Assembly (NCBI GenBank): GCA_964628055.1
Contig: CAZVNL010000019.1
Location: forward strand, 1 to 44,283
DNA: 44,283 bases
Reading direction: 5' to 3'
DNA from: CAZBEL01 sp964628055
GTDB taxonomy: Bacteria; Fidelibacterota; Marinisomatia; Marinisomatales; TCS56
Both the position numbers and the translations under genes were made by a program. Below, piece by piece: positions 25,408-35,173 of this stretch. The notes below the pieces were generated by a model. That model saw nothing but the letters and a program-made list of their open reading frames with translations, had not been told where the DNA came from and did no database searches. The first letter of the stretch is position 1, and each line of letters begins with the position of its first letter.

Positions 25408-28176
25408 TTAAATAGATAGTGACAAACCTATTTTAACCTGCCGTGGGGGCGAGAAATAGTCGGGACGGTTCAGGTACTCACTCAGGGTATTGTACCCCTG
25501 GTCTTCAGGCAGATAGGTGGGAATTAGAGAATAGGTCGCCCGACCGGTATCAGTGTAAACAATGATCTCATTCCTGCGATCGAAAAGATTGTAGATATTA
25601 ACGTGTAGTTGAAGGGTCGCTTTACCAAGGGAAAAACCCCAATAGCTGCGTAGGTCTACATTGAATTGGGCGGGTTTCCGTTCACTATTCTCGTAGGAAA
25701 TCCGGGTGCCGGCAAAGGCTGGTGTGTAGGGCAAGCCGCTACCGAACTGACCGATGAGACTGATCCCATTACGGGGGGACAAATGAAAGGTGACGGTTCC
25801 GCTCAGGGTGTGTCGTTGATCCCAGTCTAAGGCCACCAGTTGTTTTTCGGGCTCGACACCATCCAGGGCATCATAGTAGGCGGCGGCCGGATCAGAAGCG
25901 TTCCCCTCGGCGATGGAATAGGTATAATCTAGCGACCCCGAAACCAACCCCCGGGGACGTTGGCTCAACGAAAAGGTGATCCCGCGGACACTGCCATAAT
26001 CCCGGTTGACATAGAGGGCATACCGATCCCCCGCAATGAAAGTGTCGAGGATTCGCGTGCTTAATAAATTCCGGATATCTTTGTAAAAACCCGTAATGTC
26101 GATCCCAATATCACGACCAATTTGCTGCTTGATCCCCACTTCGTATTGCGTTGTACGCTCCGGTTCCAGGTCGGCATTCCCCATGGTGGTACTCAAACCG
26201 GGTGTGACCTCAAAATCGGAATTGACGTATAAGTAACTAAATTGGGGAATCTGGAAAAAGTGACCGTAAGCGAAATGCAACACCCCTTTATCCGAAATGG
26301 GGAAAGCCACCGCCAAGCGAGGGCTATACTGCTCCTTGGGATTCACCGGCTTAAACCAGTATTCTAAACGGTCGGCATCCGATTTTTTATTGTCGGGCCG
26401 CATTTCTGATTGGGAAATAGTACCATCCCCATTCAAATCGAAGTATTGATTGACGGGTTTAAGCGGCTGGCGGTAGTTGGGATCCGCTGGGTCGCTGAGT
26501 ACCTTCCATTGGGGATCGAAATAGTCAAAACGGAGACCGATGTTCAGAACCAGATCATCGTACTCGATTTTATCTTGTACATAGGCCGCAAACTCCACCG
26601 GTTTTTGGCGATATTTATCGTGCTGGGTGCTTGTTGGATCTGGAACAACGGGTTGGTAATCGGTATTTTCATTATACTGGATGGTAAACTGCTGCTGAGT
26701 AATCATCGTTTTCCGCAACTCCACGCCAGTACGAAGCTGATGCAACCTGTTTAGCTGTTTCACATAATCAAGTTTAAACGTTTGGGTTTCCGTCTGGCGA
26801 TTATAGTGCCCCATACGAATACCACTTACATAGAACTTGTACCCCGGTGCCACATTGAAGACAGCTGGATTAACATTATATCGGGAGTCTACCGGGTCTT
26901 TATAAACGTAATAGTAGGCACGGTTTAAGGTGCTGGCGTACCACCCGATTAAAAAGGAACGCGAAGAAAAGGTATGTTCCAACTTGAAGATGGTACTTTG
27001 ATTATCCCGGAAACGGTGGTAGTCCCCCTCGGGATTGTAACGAAACTTGTGATTATAGGCCCGGTATCGCGTACGGCTTTCAGTGTGGTTTACAGCCAAG
27101 TTAGTCCGGCTGGTGAGCTTTAGATTCAGCTTCCCCTGAAGCGAGATTTGATTAACCCAGGACATGGACTGGTAATTCCAATCACCATAGGAATGGAACA
27201 CGTAACTTTTCAGGGAATCGTTCCAGATATAGGAATCCGGTTTATAGCGGCGTTGCCCGTAAAGATAGCCTTCGTCGTAATATGACCTACCATAGACGAA
27301 AAAGGAACCGGGAAGGAAAAGGAGCGGTCCGCTGAAAGTCCCTTGAATATCCCTTATGCTCAAGGGCTTAAGATCGTTGATATTCATGTAAAGGTCAGAG
27401 TCATCGCTTAAATAATCACCCCCATTCACATCCAGATTCCCGTGGTAAGTCTGATAACTGCCTTCTTTGGTGATAATATTGATAACACCCGACATGGCTT
27501 GACCATACTCAGCGTTGAAAGTCCCGCTGATGACTTGTAATTCTTGAATGGCGTTGTTCTCGATTTCAACTCCCATACCCTTGTTAAACGGGTCGGTAAC
27601 GGGAATACCGTCTACCAGGTAAGTTATTTCCGAACTACGGCCACCGCGGATATGGAGGGCACCGTTTGTCCCCACCACAACCCCGGCCTGCAAAGAGACC
27701 ATATCCTCGAATTCTTCCACAGGAAGGGCTTCTATCTCTTCGGCGCTGACATTTTGTTGACTATAGGTAACATCGGGTTGGACCAGGGGACGATGCGCGG
27801 TGACGGTAATTTCCTGAAATTCAATTTCGCTCCGGGTTAGGGGAATCTCGATCCTGGTGGTTAAATCAACCTGGACACGGACATCCTGAAGCCGGTAATC
27901 ATGATAGCCGATCATGGAAGCGACCAGGGTGTAGGTGCCCGGTGGAATGCGTAAAATCATGAAAGTACCGTCCTCGTTCGTAGCATCCCCCAGGGTTGTC
28001 TCTTCCAGGATTAGATTGACGCTGGCGAGGGGTGCACCCGTTTGGGCATCGATGACCCGGCCGGTAATTTTGCCCGTGGTGCCAGAAAACAGTCCCCCTG
28101 GGAAAATCGTCGCCCAGAGCAGGAGATAGGTTAACCCCTTTAAAAGGTTGGCACCTTTCAAAGGTCGACTATACAT
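25408..28176 (-). CDS. TonB-dependent receptor with carboxypeptidase-regulatory domain (module B)
   Basis: 922 residues. Signal peptide and CarboxypepD_reg-like domain (GKITGRVIDAQTGAPLASV to about 110) are followed by the plug (about 120-235: LHIRGGRSSEITYLVDGIPV, FNAEYGQAMSGVINIIT). The large barrel ends RQVKIGLSLSI. An EF-hand-like loop FDLNGDGTISQSEM sits in the barrel near residue 577. The start is 1 bp from the end of the preceding PorV-like gene, so this is translationally linked to module A. Ribosome-site strength is poor, consistent with coupling. Substrate unknown. It is paralogous to the receptor at 32314-35112. Confidence 0.88.
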   Translation of the reverse strand: MYSRPLKGANLLKGLTYLLLWATIFPGGLFSGTTGKITGRVIDAQTGAPLASVNLILEETTLGDATNEDGTFMILRIPPGTYTLVASMIGYHDYRLQDVRVQVDLTTRIEIPLTRSEIEFQEITVTAHRPLVQPDVTYSQQNVSAEEIEALPVEEFEDMVSLQAGVVVGTNGALHIRGGRSSEITYLVDGIPVTDPFNKGMGVEIENNAIQELQVISGTFNAEYGQAMSGVINIITKEGSYQTYHGNLDVNGGDYLSDDSDLYMNINDLKPLSIRDIQGTFSGPLLFLPGSFFVYGRSYYDEGYLYGQRRYKPDSYIWNDSLKSYVFHSYGDWNYQSMSWVNQISLQGKLNLKLTSRTNLAVNHTESRTRYRAYNHKFRYNPEGDYHRFRDNQSTIFKLEHTFSSRSFLIGWYASTLNRAYYYVYKDPVDSRYNVNPAVFNVAPGYKFYVSGIRMGHYNRQTETQTFKLDYVKQLNRLHQLRTGVELRKTMITQQQFTIQYNENTDYQPVVPDPTSTQHDKYRQKPVEFAAYVQDKIEYDDLVLNIGLRFDYFDPQWKVLSDPADPNYRQPLKPVNQYFDLNGDGTISQSEMRPDNKKSDADRLEYWFKPVNPKEQYSPRLAVAFPISDKGVLHFAYGHFFQIPQFSYLYVNSDFEVTPGLSTTMGNADLEPERTTQYEVGIKQQIGRDIGIDITGFYKDIRNLLSTRILDTFIAGDRYALYVNRDYGSVRGITFSLSQRPRGLVSGSLDYTYSIAEGNASDPAAAYYDALDGVEPEKQLVALDWDQRHTLSGTVTFHLSPRNGISLIGQFGSGLPYTPAFAGTRISYENSERKPAQFNVDLRSYWGFSLGKATLQLHVNIYNLFDRRNEIIVYTDTGRATYSLIPTYLPEDQGYNTLSEYLNRPDYFSPPRQVKIGLSLSI

Positions 28177-28177
28177 A

Positions 28178-29185
28178 TCAGAAACTGACTCCGATGGACA
28201 ATTGATTTACATTTTTTAGACGACCAAAATCGGTAACAGCATAGTCAATATTCAAAAGTAAGTTGGGCGCCATATCCAAGTGGAGCCCCCCTCCCAGGGC
28301 GCGACCTCCCTCTCCCTGGTCCATACCATAGCCCCGGAAGCCAGCCCGGAGATACAACAGTTTGAAGATTTGAGCCTCGCCACCGAAATTGATATACTCC
28401 CGATTATCATTAGGGTGAACCATATCGCCCGCCACAGTTAGCTTAACAACAGACGCGGAAATGATATCCATGGCCAGGGAGGTCTTAAGATTGAGGGGTA
28501 AATCCCAACGTCCCATTTCCAATTCAGCCCGGATAGTCTCGATATTACCCTCGATGGTGGGGTCAGGATCCACGGGGAGTAGATTGGCCCGCCCGGATAG
28601 TTTCAGCTTAGGACCAAAATTACTTAACACAATACCGATGCGTAAATGCTGCCATTGACTTTCATACAAGGTTCCCACATCCAAAGCGACCGTATTCGAG
28701 GTCATTGACCAGATCCGTTCTTGAATAAACTTGCCCACGAACCCCACCGAGAAGCGGTCGGTGATATTCTGGGCGTAAGCGACACCTATAGCAATGTCGC
28801 TGGCGTCGAAATATTCACCTGTCCCTTCCGGTTGTAAAACGGTGCGGACCTCATCCTCGGGCACTTTTAATGAGGTAGTAAACAGGCCGATAGCCCGGCT
28901 GGTCCCCACGGGAATCCCCAGAGCAAAAAAGTCGTAACCGATGTCTGCCAGCCAGTCGATGTGACTAATAAAGATTTGGTTACCCGTCAACCGGCTAAGA
29001 CCAGCGGGATTCCAGTAAACCGCGGTCACGTCGCTGGCCAGAGCGGAAAATGAGTCCGCCATACCGGCAGCTCGGGCTCCCACCCCAATTTTCAAAAAGG
29101 AAGCGGCCGTACTCGCCACCTTGGTGGCTCCCTGGGCGCCAAGCAACGCCGGAAGCAATATGATCAATAAGAGTCGTTTTCCCAT
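28178..29185 (-). CDS. PorV/PorQ-family outer-membrane protein (module A)
   Basis: 335 residues with a signal peptide (about 1-18), the family start ASFLKIGVGARAAGMADSFSA and YWNPAGL (57-63), and a beta-barrel ending in QLSIGVSF. It is the paralogue of the 21123-22157 product. It follows the module A surface protein by 12 bp with CAGGATACC before ATG. The likely role is acceptance and surface delivery of sorting-domain cargo, by analogy with PorV; no other T9SS core gene (PorU, Sov/SprA, GldK-N) is in the window. Confidence 0.85.
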   Translation of the reverse strand: MGKRLLLIILLPALLGAQGATKVASTAASFLKIGVGARAAGMADSFSALASDVTAVYWNPAGLSRLTGNQIFISHIDWLADIGYDFFALGIPVGTSRAIGLFTTSLKVPEDEVRTVLQPEGTGEYFDASDIAIGVAYAQNITDRFSVGFVGKFIQERIWSMTSNTVALDVGTLYESQWQHLRIGIVLSNFGPKLKLSGRANLLPVDPDPTIEGNIETIRAELEMGRWDLPLNLKTSLAMDIISASVVKLTVAGDMVHPNDNREYINFGGEAQIFKLLYLRAGFRGYGMDQGEGGRALGGGLHLDMAPNLLLNIDYAVTDFGRLKNVNQLSIGVSF

Positions 29186-29197
29186 GGTATCCTGAGG

Positions 29198-32100
29198 TTA
29201 CTTGATAATAGCGAAATGACCGATGACTTCTTTCCCCTGGTCCGTTTCCACATGATACAGATAAATTCCGGGGGCAATTTCATGACCATCCTTACTCAAC
29301 AAATTCCACGATTCCGTACCATCGAACAAGGTGCTGGAGTGCTTCAGGGTGCGCACATGTTCCCCCGCCATGGTGTAAATACGAATGGTGCACTCCTGTG
29401 GCAGGTGAATGAAGTCCACCCGCCGTTCTCCGCGACCGTAGGTAAACACCTGGGGTGGAGGGGTTTCAAAACTGGAAGCGGCCACATAAGGATTCGGCAC
29501 TACTGCAATCCGAGAGAGGTCGTTCTCTAACTGAGTTTCAGATACTGTGGCCGGGGTGGTGGTGACCCGGTAGCGTTCTACACTACCCAGGGCGCAAAAC
29601 GGCTTACTAACATATATTCTCAGTTCACTACCTTCCGGGGGAGTCACAAATGCTTGACTGGAATCGATGGTAATATCCCACGTGGCCGTGGGGGAGCCAT
29701 TCAGATTGACCAAGGGGGTAATGATGTCCCCGATACTTAGTTCCTGGTTCCTATCATTATCCCGGAAGAAAATATCCTCCTGCTTGTTCTCATTTAGGTT
29801 CCAGATCTGGAAGTTAACCGGGATATTGGTGTACAAGGTCGTGTCAGCAACACCGGCGAAAAATTTTATTGATAGATCGCGGGGATAAAGGGTCGCTCCA
29901 GTTATGTTGCTACTTCCAATCGTGAATCCGAAATAGTCCGTACTCCCTACCCAGCCAGCCGAATCCAGAGCGCCTGTGGTTAAATCCAGTAAGTACAAAT
30001 CGTATTGCGCAAATTGCAGGTGGTTCAGCCACATTGTTTCCAAGGTATTGAACGAAACTGCATCCCATAAGGTAGTGCTGTCGCCATTAGATATTTCAAC
30101 GACGCTAATATATTTTTCCGTTTCGTCCGGTTCGATGACGATGTCATAGGTCGTTTCTGGATTCACGTTGATATTATCCAATAGACGAACTTCCAACAGG
30201 GCAGTGGCAAAGCCGGTATAATGATCGATAATAACCTCAGCGTCCTGGAAGCCGGCTGCTGGGGCATTGGGGATCACCTCCACAACGTTGACTTCACCAA
30301 TAGTTTTGGAGCATTCCAGGGGAGGCAGATTCCCTTCTATACTGCCTTTGTCGTAGGCGGTAACAGCGTAATAATAGGTCAGGCCATTCACCAGGTTGGA
30401 ATCCACGAAACTCCGGGCGAGACCAGTATTGGCCCCCATATCCATGTGGTATCCTTCAGCAGAGGGAATGGGGTGGGGACCCTCGAACTCGTCTATCAGG
30501 TCGAATTGGGCGATGGGCACATAACCGATTTCCACCCCCTGGTTGTCCGTAACGGGTTTGCCCCATTCCCCTTTCACGTTGCTACGATAAATACGGTACC
30601 CTTCGAAATCCAGGCCATTTACCGGGTCTACGGATAATTCGGCCACATCATCCCAGTACAGAGTCACTTTTTGATCTCCAGGTACGGCAACGACCACCGG
30701 CTTATCCGGGGGTTTGGTGAATTGAAAACCGAGGCGATAGATCCAATCAGCCACCTTGGCATTAGCCAGGAGATCTTCTTTACCCTGCCCCATAATTACA
30801 GCAATGGAAAATTTCTGACTCTCTCCCGGTGCCAGAGGAAAATAACCAGAACCGAAAATGAATATGTTATCGGCTTCCTGGGCGATATCCTCGGCCGAAG
30901 CGTAAGCACCAGGGATCATGCGGTTCCACATAATATCATCCATCCCGGCCTCTTCGGTCCCATACACCGGCGCCCAAAAACTGGTCAAACCGATCATGTC
31001 AGATTCATCTACGTCAGTAAGGTCAAAATCCGGTTCGCCTGGATCCATGATCCCGTTTCCGTTTAAATCGTCGCTCTTGCCATCCAGATCTCCCCAGTCA
31101 TCGATACGGCCATCGCCATCATCATCCACGCCGTTCCACATGATGGGATCCCAGTAGTTGCGCGCCTCGGCAGTGTCAGCTTCCGCCATGGCGTCCCTCA
31201 GATCCCAATCGCCATCATTATCTAGCCCATCATACTGACTCTCATCAATAAAACCATCGTTATCATTGTCCACTCCATCGGTAGCAATACCGGGGCTTTC
31301 TAAGAACTTGTACCCCAGCCAACCCAATTCATCCCAGGGGATGTTAAAATCATTTCCCGAGCCCGGTTTATCCCAACAATAGACCAAGCTGGTCACATCC
31401 AGGGATTCACCGGTGTAACTATCCAGGCCGTCGTTATTGATAAAACCAGCATAGTCATCTCCGAAATCACCAGCTCCTCCAATATGAGGATCGCCAATCA
31501 TGCCGATCACTACTTTATCTAATGTCTTTTCACTCACATTTTTTACTTCATACTGGAAGAAAATAATGTCCTCGGCAACGGAAGCAGCATACTGGTAACC
31601 CCGTACGGTTACTTCCACCCCTAAACCTCTGATCGAGGAATCAGAGGGCACGGGATAATATTGAAACTCGGCGTTATAGCGGTCGTCCATAACGTAGTAA
31701 CTTTCCAAATCGGCCACCACGACCCCATTCCCAAACTGGCCGGGCCAGACGAGGAATCCGTCTTTATCAGTGGGGAAGTTATCCCCCCACGTGGCAGGAT
31801 TATTAGATAGCCCAATATATTGTTGACCATCGGCGGTATAGCCAGGGAGGGGTTCCCAACCCCATACATTGGCGCCCCCAGAAGGGTCGAAGTCCCCGCC
31901 ATCCAACATGCCATCGGAAAAAATCACCACCGTATCGCTATCGGCATCCACCACTTCTGCTCCGACGATGGGGCCGAACTCATAAGCATACCCGTGGTTG
32001 GAAAAAGCGGGCCATTCCATGGAAGGTTCGGTATTGGGACGGCCAATAGATCCATAATTGTAGAACAGCGTGCGGATTTTATTCCCGTCGTGGAGACCAA

Positions 32101-32302
32101 ACTTACGGTCGGCATGGGCAGCGGCTTTTTCATTACGCGCGCGTTTCTCCAGGGCCTGCATGTAGGCCTGGAACTCGGCCGGTGTCCATTGTTTCATATG
32201 TCCGGGAGGACGTGGCACACGCTCTTGGTCCCCGGCATAAAGAAAAGATAGGAAAACGAACCAAGTTAAGGTTAGGGTAAAGAAGGCCTTGCATCTATTC
32301 AT
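29198..32302 (-). CDS. Large Asp-rich secreted surface protein with sorting-like C-terminus (module A)
   Basis: 1034 residues from ATG 32302, which begins the signal peptide MNRCKAFFTLTLTWFVF; the longer frame to 32365 would start inside the receptor gene. N-terminal KFGLHDGNKIRTLFYNYGSIG (cited as DGNKIRTLFYNYG) matches the module B paralogue. Dense Asp/Asn repeats resembling calcium-binding loops include DGVDNDNDGFIDES, DGLDNDGDWD, GVDDDGDGRIDD and DLNGNGIMDPGEPDFDLTDV. An FN3-like domain (KPVVVAVPGDQKVTLYWD, GLDFEGYRIYRS) follows, then a C-terminal region from VVPNPYVA to EVIGHFAIIK with sorting-domain architecture. The receptor stop is 11 bp upstream. Function unknown; probably exported to the cell surface with the adjacent PorV-like protein. 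Confidence 0.8.
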   Translation of the reverse strand: MNRCKAFFTLTLTWFVFLSFLYAGDQERVPRPPGHMKQWTPAEFQAYMQALEKRARNEKAAAHADRKFGLHDGNKIRTLFYNYGSIGRPNTEPSMEWPAFSNHGYAYEFGPIVGAEVVDADSDTVVIFSDGMLDGGDFDPSGGANVWGWEPLPGYTADGQQYIGLSNNPATWGDNFPTDKDGFLVWPGQFGNGVVVADLESYYVMDDRYNAEFQYYPVPSDSSIRGLGVEVTVRGYQYAASVAEDIIFFQYEVKNVSEKTLDKVVIGMIGDPHIGGAGDFGDDYAGFINNDGLDSYTGESLDVTSLVYCWDKPGSGNDFNIPWDELGWLGYKFLESPGIATDGVDNDNDGFIDESQYDGLDNDGDWDLRDAMAEADTAEARNYWDPIMWNGVDDDGDGRIDDWGDLDGKSDDLNGNGIMDPGEPDFDLTDVDESDMIGLTSFWAPVYGTEEAGMDDIMWNRMIPGAYASAEDIAQEADNIFIFGSGYFPLAPGESQKFSIAVIMGQGKEDLLANAKVADWIYRLGFQFTKPPDKPVVVAVPGDQKVTLYWDDVAELSVDPVNGLDFEGYRIYRSNVKGEWGKPVTDNQGVEIGYVPIAQFDLIDEFEGPHPIPSAEGYHMDMGANTGLARSFVDSNLVNGLTYYYAVTAYDKGSIEGNLPPLECSKTIGEVNVVEVIPNAPAAGFQDAEVIIDHYTGFATALLEVRLLDNINVNPETTYDIVIEPDETEKYISVVEISNGDSTTLWDAVSFNTLETMWLNHLQFAQYDLYLLDLTTGALDSAGWVGSTDYFGFTIGSSNITGATLYPRDLSIKFFAGVADTTLYTNIPVNFQIWNLNENKQEDIFFRDNDRNQELSIGDIITPLVNLNGSPTATWDITIDSSQAFVTPPEGSELRIYVSKPFCALGSVERYRVTTTPATVSETQLENDLSRIAVVPNPYVAASSFETPPPQVFTYGRGERRVDFIHLPQECTIRIYTMAGEHVRTLKHSSTLFDGTESWNLLSKDGHEIAPGIYLYHVETDQGKEVIGHFAIIK

Positions 32303-32313
32303 GTTACTCGCCC

Positions 32314-35112
32314 TTAAAACTCTACTTCGGCGCCCAGGTATACCGTCCGTGGTCGGGAATACCAATTGGGACGGTTAATCCATTCGTCGGTGGATTCGTC
32401 GCCATAACGCCCTAAGGAATAGCCTGCCCGCCCGGAACTGTCCCAAACGTAATTCTCATTCCGGCGATCAAACAGATTATACACTTTCACATAAAGACGA
32501 TAATTCAACATGGCAATTCCCACCGGCACTTGCAATACCTTATAGGCTGTGACGTCCACATTAATCTGGTTCGGCTTCCGGCCAGAGTTTTCTTCCGCTA
32601 CCCTCACGATGGAATTCACATCTTTCGGCGTGTAGGGATAGCCGCTCTCGATTCGACCAATGGAGCTGATCCGCCAGTTACCGGAACGTCCAATATTTAA
32701 AACAAACCGGAAGGCATGGGGTTGGTCCCAATCGAGGGGTACTACTTTTTTCTGAGGTTCTACGGACAGGCGAAAATCCCGCCGCGTACGAGTGGGATCG
32801 GACTCGTTGCCTACTGCCACCTGGTAAGTGTAATCCACCGACCCAGAGACCAGACCGGTGAACCGTTGATCAAAGGAAAAGGTCAAACCCTTCACGCTGC
32901 CCCAGTCGCGATTGATGAACAGGGCGTAGGAATCAGATCCGCCTGGCAGAATGTAAATCCGTTGACCCAATAAGTTGCGCATATCGCGATAGAATACTTT
33001 CAAATAAAAGGCCGAATTGGAGGTCAAAGCCTGTTCATAGCCCACTTCGTAACTAACCGTCTTCTGGGGTTTTAAATCGGCGTTACCGATATCACTCTTA
33101 ATGACTCCTGGTAATACGTCGAAATTAGGGTTGGTATAGAGACGACTATAGGAAGGCATCTGGAAAAAGTGACCGTAAGAAAAGAATAATTTACCACTGG
33201 TAGTCACGGGGTAGGCTATGGAGAAGCGCGGATTGATCTGAACTTTCTTCGAGGCTGGTTTGGTACTATCGGGCTGAGGATTATTCCAGTTCAAGGCTAC
33301 GCGCCCGTCGGGATCATAGGAATCCCAGCGTACCCCCACATTCAAAACCAAGTCTTTTAACTCAATTTTATCCTGGATAAAAGCCGAAGTCTCCGTGGGG
33401 TAATGGCGATAACTGCTATTGGTCGGTCCCACATCTGGTACAATGATATTGCCGTAAATGCCATCATCATTATCATCCTTCGCCGAACTCCAAACCCCAT
33501 TCCCATCCAAATCGGTGAATTCCTCACCCTTATCGTAAGCACTATCTCCATCTACATCAATCCAGGGTTCATCACGGCGATCCACCAATAAAGTCCAGGT
33601 GTGTAAAAATAGGTCGTGACGCTTATATTCGAAACCTAATTTTACCTCGTGGTGGGGATTCACCTGTCTGATGATCTGACCCATAATCAAATCGGTATTC
33701 ACCCTGCGATCATACATACCATTCTGCGTTCCTCCGGTATAGAACTCATAATTATTATCCTTCACATAATAGCCGCCCCACACATAATATTTCGCCAGTT
33801 GCTCCAGTCCCCGTTCACGTAAATGTGACTGGGGTTTGGTTAATAGAACAAAACGCTTATCGCCAGGTTTAAGGCCAGAGTAATACATATAATTATTTTC
33901 CGTATGGGAATAACTCAACGTATAAAACGATTTTATCCCCAGTTGATGGGTCAGTTTAAACATGTGGCTGGCGGCTTGCTTATCCCGGTTATAATGACCT
34001 TCTTGAAGATACTTACGACTATGGGAATAGCTTTTCCAGGACCTTTGTTCCGAGAAAAAGATATATTGGAGTTTTACTTGATCATTCAATTGGTAGGTTA
34101 ACTTGGCTTGAAGGTTGGTTTTGTTATTGGGGTTCATGGAAAAGGGGGTCCAGTCAGCGGTATCTTTTTCTACCCCATAGGGCGTATAACGCGATAGGCC
34201 ATACAGATAACCACCATCGGAAAGTCGCCGCAATGACGTAAAGAACCGTAAGCGCGAAAAAAGTGGTATCGGACCGGAAAAGGTGGCCTCTATTTCATCC
34301 GCATTGCTTAAATCAAAGGCTTTTGACGCTCGTTGAATCTTGGAATTAATATCCAGATCATAGTTTGTGGAAAGGTCCCCACCCATGAGGGAAAGGGAAC
34401 CGTGATAACTTTTGGGTGGGTCTTTGGTCACAATGTTGACGATGCCCGACATGGCCTGACCATACTCGGCATTAAAGGACCCCGTAATAACAGAAAGTTC
34501 CTGGATGGCGTTGGTGGCAATATCGACGCCTAATATATTCCCGTAAGGATTTACATTGGGAATTCCATCCACCAGGTAGGCAATTTCGTCGGCCCGTCCC
34601 CCCCGAAAGTGAAGGGCACCCCCTGCATCTATGCTCACACCCGCCTTGGTCTGGATGATATCCTGAAAAGTTTCGATGGGCGAGTCTTCGATTACGTCGG
34701 AGGAAATAATGGTGGCACTGGCCGTGGCGTCCCTCTGAATCATGGGACGCTGGGCAATAACGGTGACTTCCTCTTCCGCCTGTAAAACCTTGGTTTCCAG
34801 CCTAGCGTCTACGGTAGTAGTGAGATCACTTTGAACGGTTACTCCCTCCACGTTCAGGGTCTGGTACCCAATCATAGTAAATTTCAATGTGTATGTCCCG
34901 GGAGGGATATTCAAGAGGTAATAGCGACCGTCCTTATCGGCAGCAGCCCCCAGGGGAGTGTTAACGATTAATATGTTAACCCCGGGAAGGGGATTCCCCT
35001 GGGTGTCAGTGACGACCCCTTTTATTTTACCTGTAGTACCGGAGTAACTGAGGGAGGCTAAACTGAGGACAACCAATAATACGGTGAACCAGGATCGTTT
35101 CATGGCTTGCAT
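32314..35112 (-). CDS. TonB-dependent receptor with carboxypeptidase-regulatory domain (module A)
   Basis: 932 residues (ATG 35112; ATG 35103 is nearly as good and has better spacing to GGGA). Signal peptide, CarboxypepD_reg-like domain (GKIKGVVTDTQGNPLPGVNI) and plug (LHFRGGRADEIAYLVDGIPN, FNAEYGQAMSGIVNIVT) precede a large barrel. A loop near residues 517-555 has tandem Ca-binding-type motifs (DVDGDSAYDKGEEF, DLDGNGVW, DDNDDGIYG). Wide similarity to the receptor at 25408-28176 supports duplication. It heads module A and follows a strong hairpin after the FG-GAP gene. Confidence 0.88.
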   Translation of the reverse strand: MQAMKRSWFTVLLVVLSLASLSYSGTTGKIKGVVTDTQGNPLPGVNILIVNTPLGAAADKDGRYYLLNIPPGTYTLKFTMIGYQTLNVEGVTVQSDLTTTVDARLETKVLQAEEEVTVIAQRPMIQRDATASATIISSDVIEDSPIETFQDIIQTKAGVSIDAGGALHFRGGRADEIAYLVDGIPNVNPYGNILGVDIATNAIQELSVITGSFNAEYGQAMSGIVNIVTKDPPKSYHGSLSLMGGDLSTNYDLDINSKIQRASKAFDLSNADEIEATFSGPIPLFSRLRFFTSLRRLSDGGYLYGLSRYTPYGVEKDTADWTPFSMNPNNKTNLQAKLTYQLNDQVKLQYIFFSEQRSWKSYSHSRKYLQEGHYNRDKQAASHMFKLTHQLGIKSFYTLSYSHTENNYMYYSGLKPGDKRFVLLTKPQSHLRERGLEQLAKYYVWGGYYVKDNNYEFYTGGTQNGMYDRRVNTDLIMGQIIRQVNPHHEVKLGFEYKRHDLFLHTWTLLVDRRDEPWIDVDGDSAYDKGEEFTDLDGNGVWSSAKDDNDDGIYGNIIVPDVGPTNSSYRHYPTETSAFIQDKIELKDLVLNVGVRWDSYDPDGRVALNWNNPQPDSTKPASKKVQINPRFSIAYPVTTSGKLFFSYGHFFQMPSYSRLYTNPNFDVLPGVIKSDIGNADLKPQKTVSYEVGYEQALTSNSAFYLKVFYRDMRNLLGQRIYILPGGSDSYALFINRDWGSVKGLTFSFDQRFTGLVSGSVDYTYQVAVGNESDPTRTRRDFRLSVEPQKKVVPLDWDQPHAFRFVLNIGRSGNWRISSIGRIESGYPYTPKDVNSIVRVAEENSGRKPNQINVDVTAYKVLQVPVGIAMLNYRLYVKVYNLFDRRNENYVWDSSGRAGYSLGRYGDESTDEWINRPNWYSRPRTVYLGAEVEF

Positions 35113-35128
35113 TCCCGTAATATGAAGG

Positions 35129-35159
35129 GATGGAGAGCACGGTTTCCGTGCTCTCCATC
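35129..35159. terminator. Perfect 14-bp hairpin between FG-GAP gene and module A
   Basis: GATGGAGAGCACGG (35129-35142) and CCGTGCTCTCCATC (35146-35159) are exact complements around a TTT loop. It lies 15 bp after the stop of the FG-GAP protein and 17 bp before the receptor start. No U-tract follows on the minus strand (CCCTTCATATTACG). It may end, attenuate or stabilise the FG-GAP message so that the first gene is expressed at a different level from the modules behind it. Confidence 0.65.
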
Positions 35160-35173
35160 GAGTTCGAATTGAC

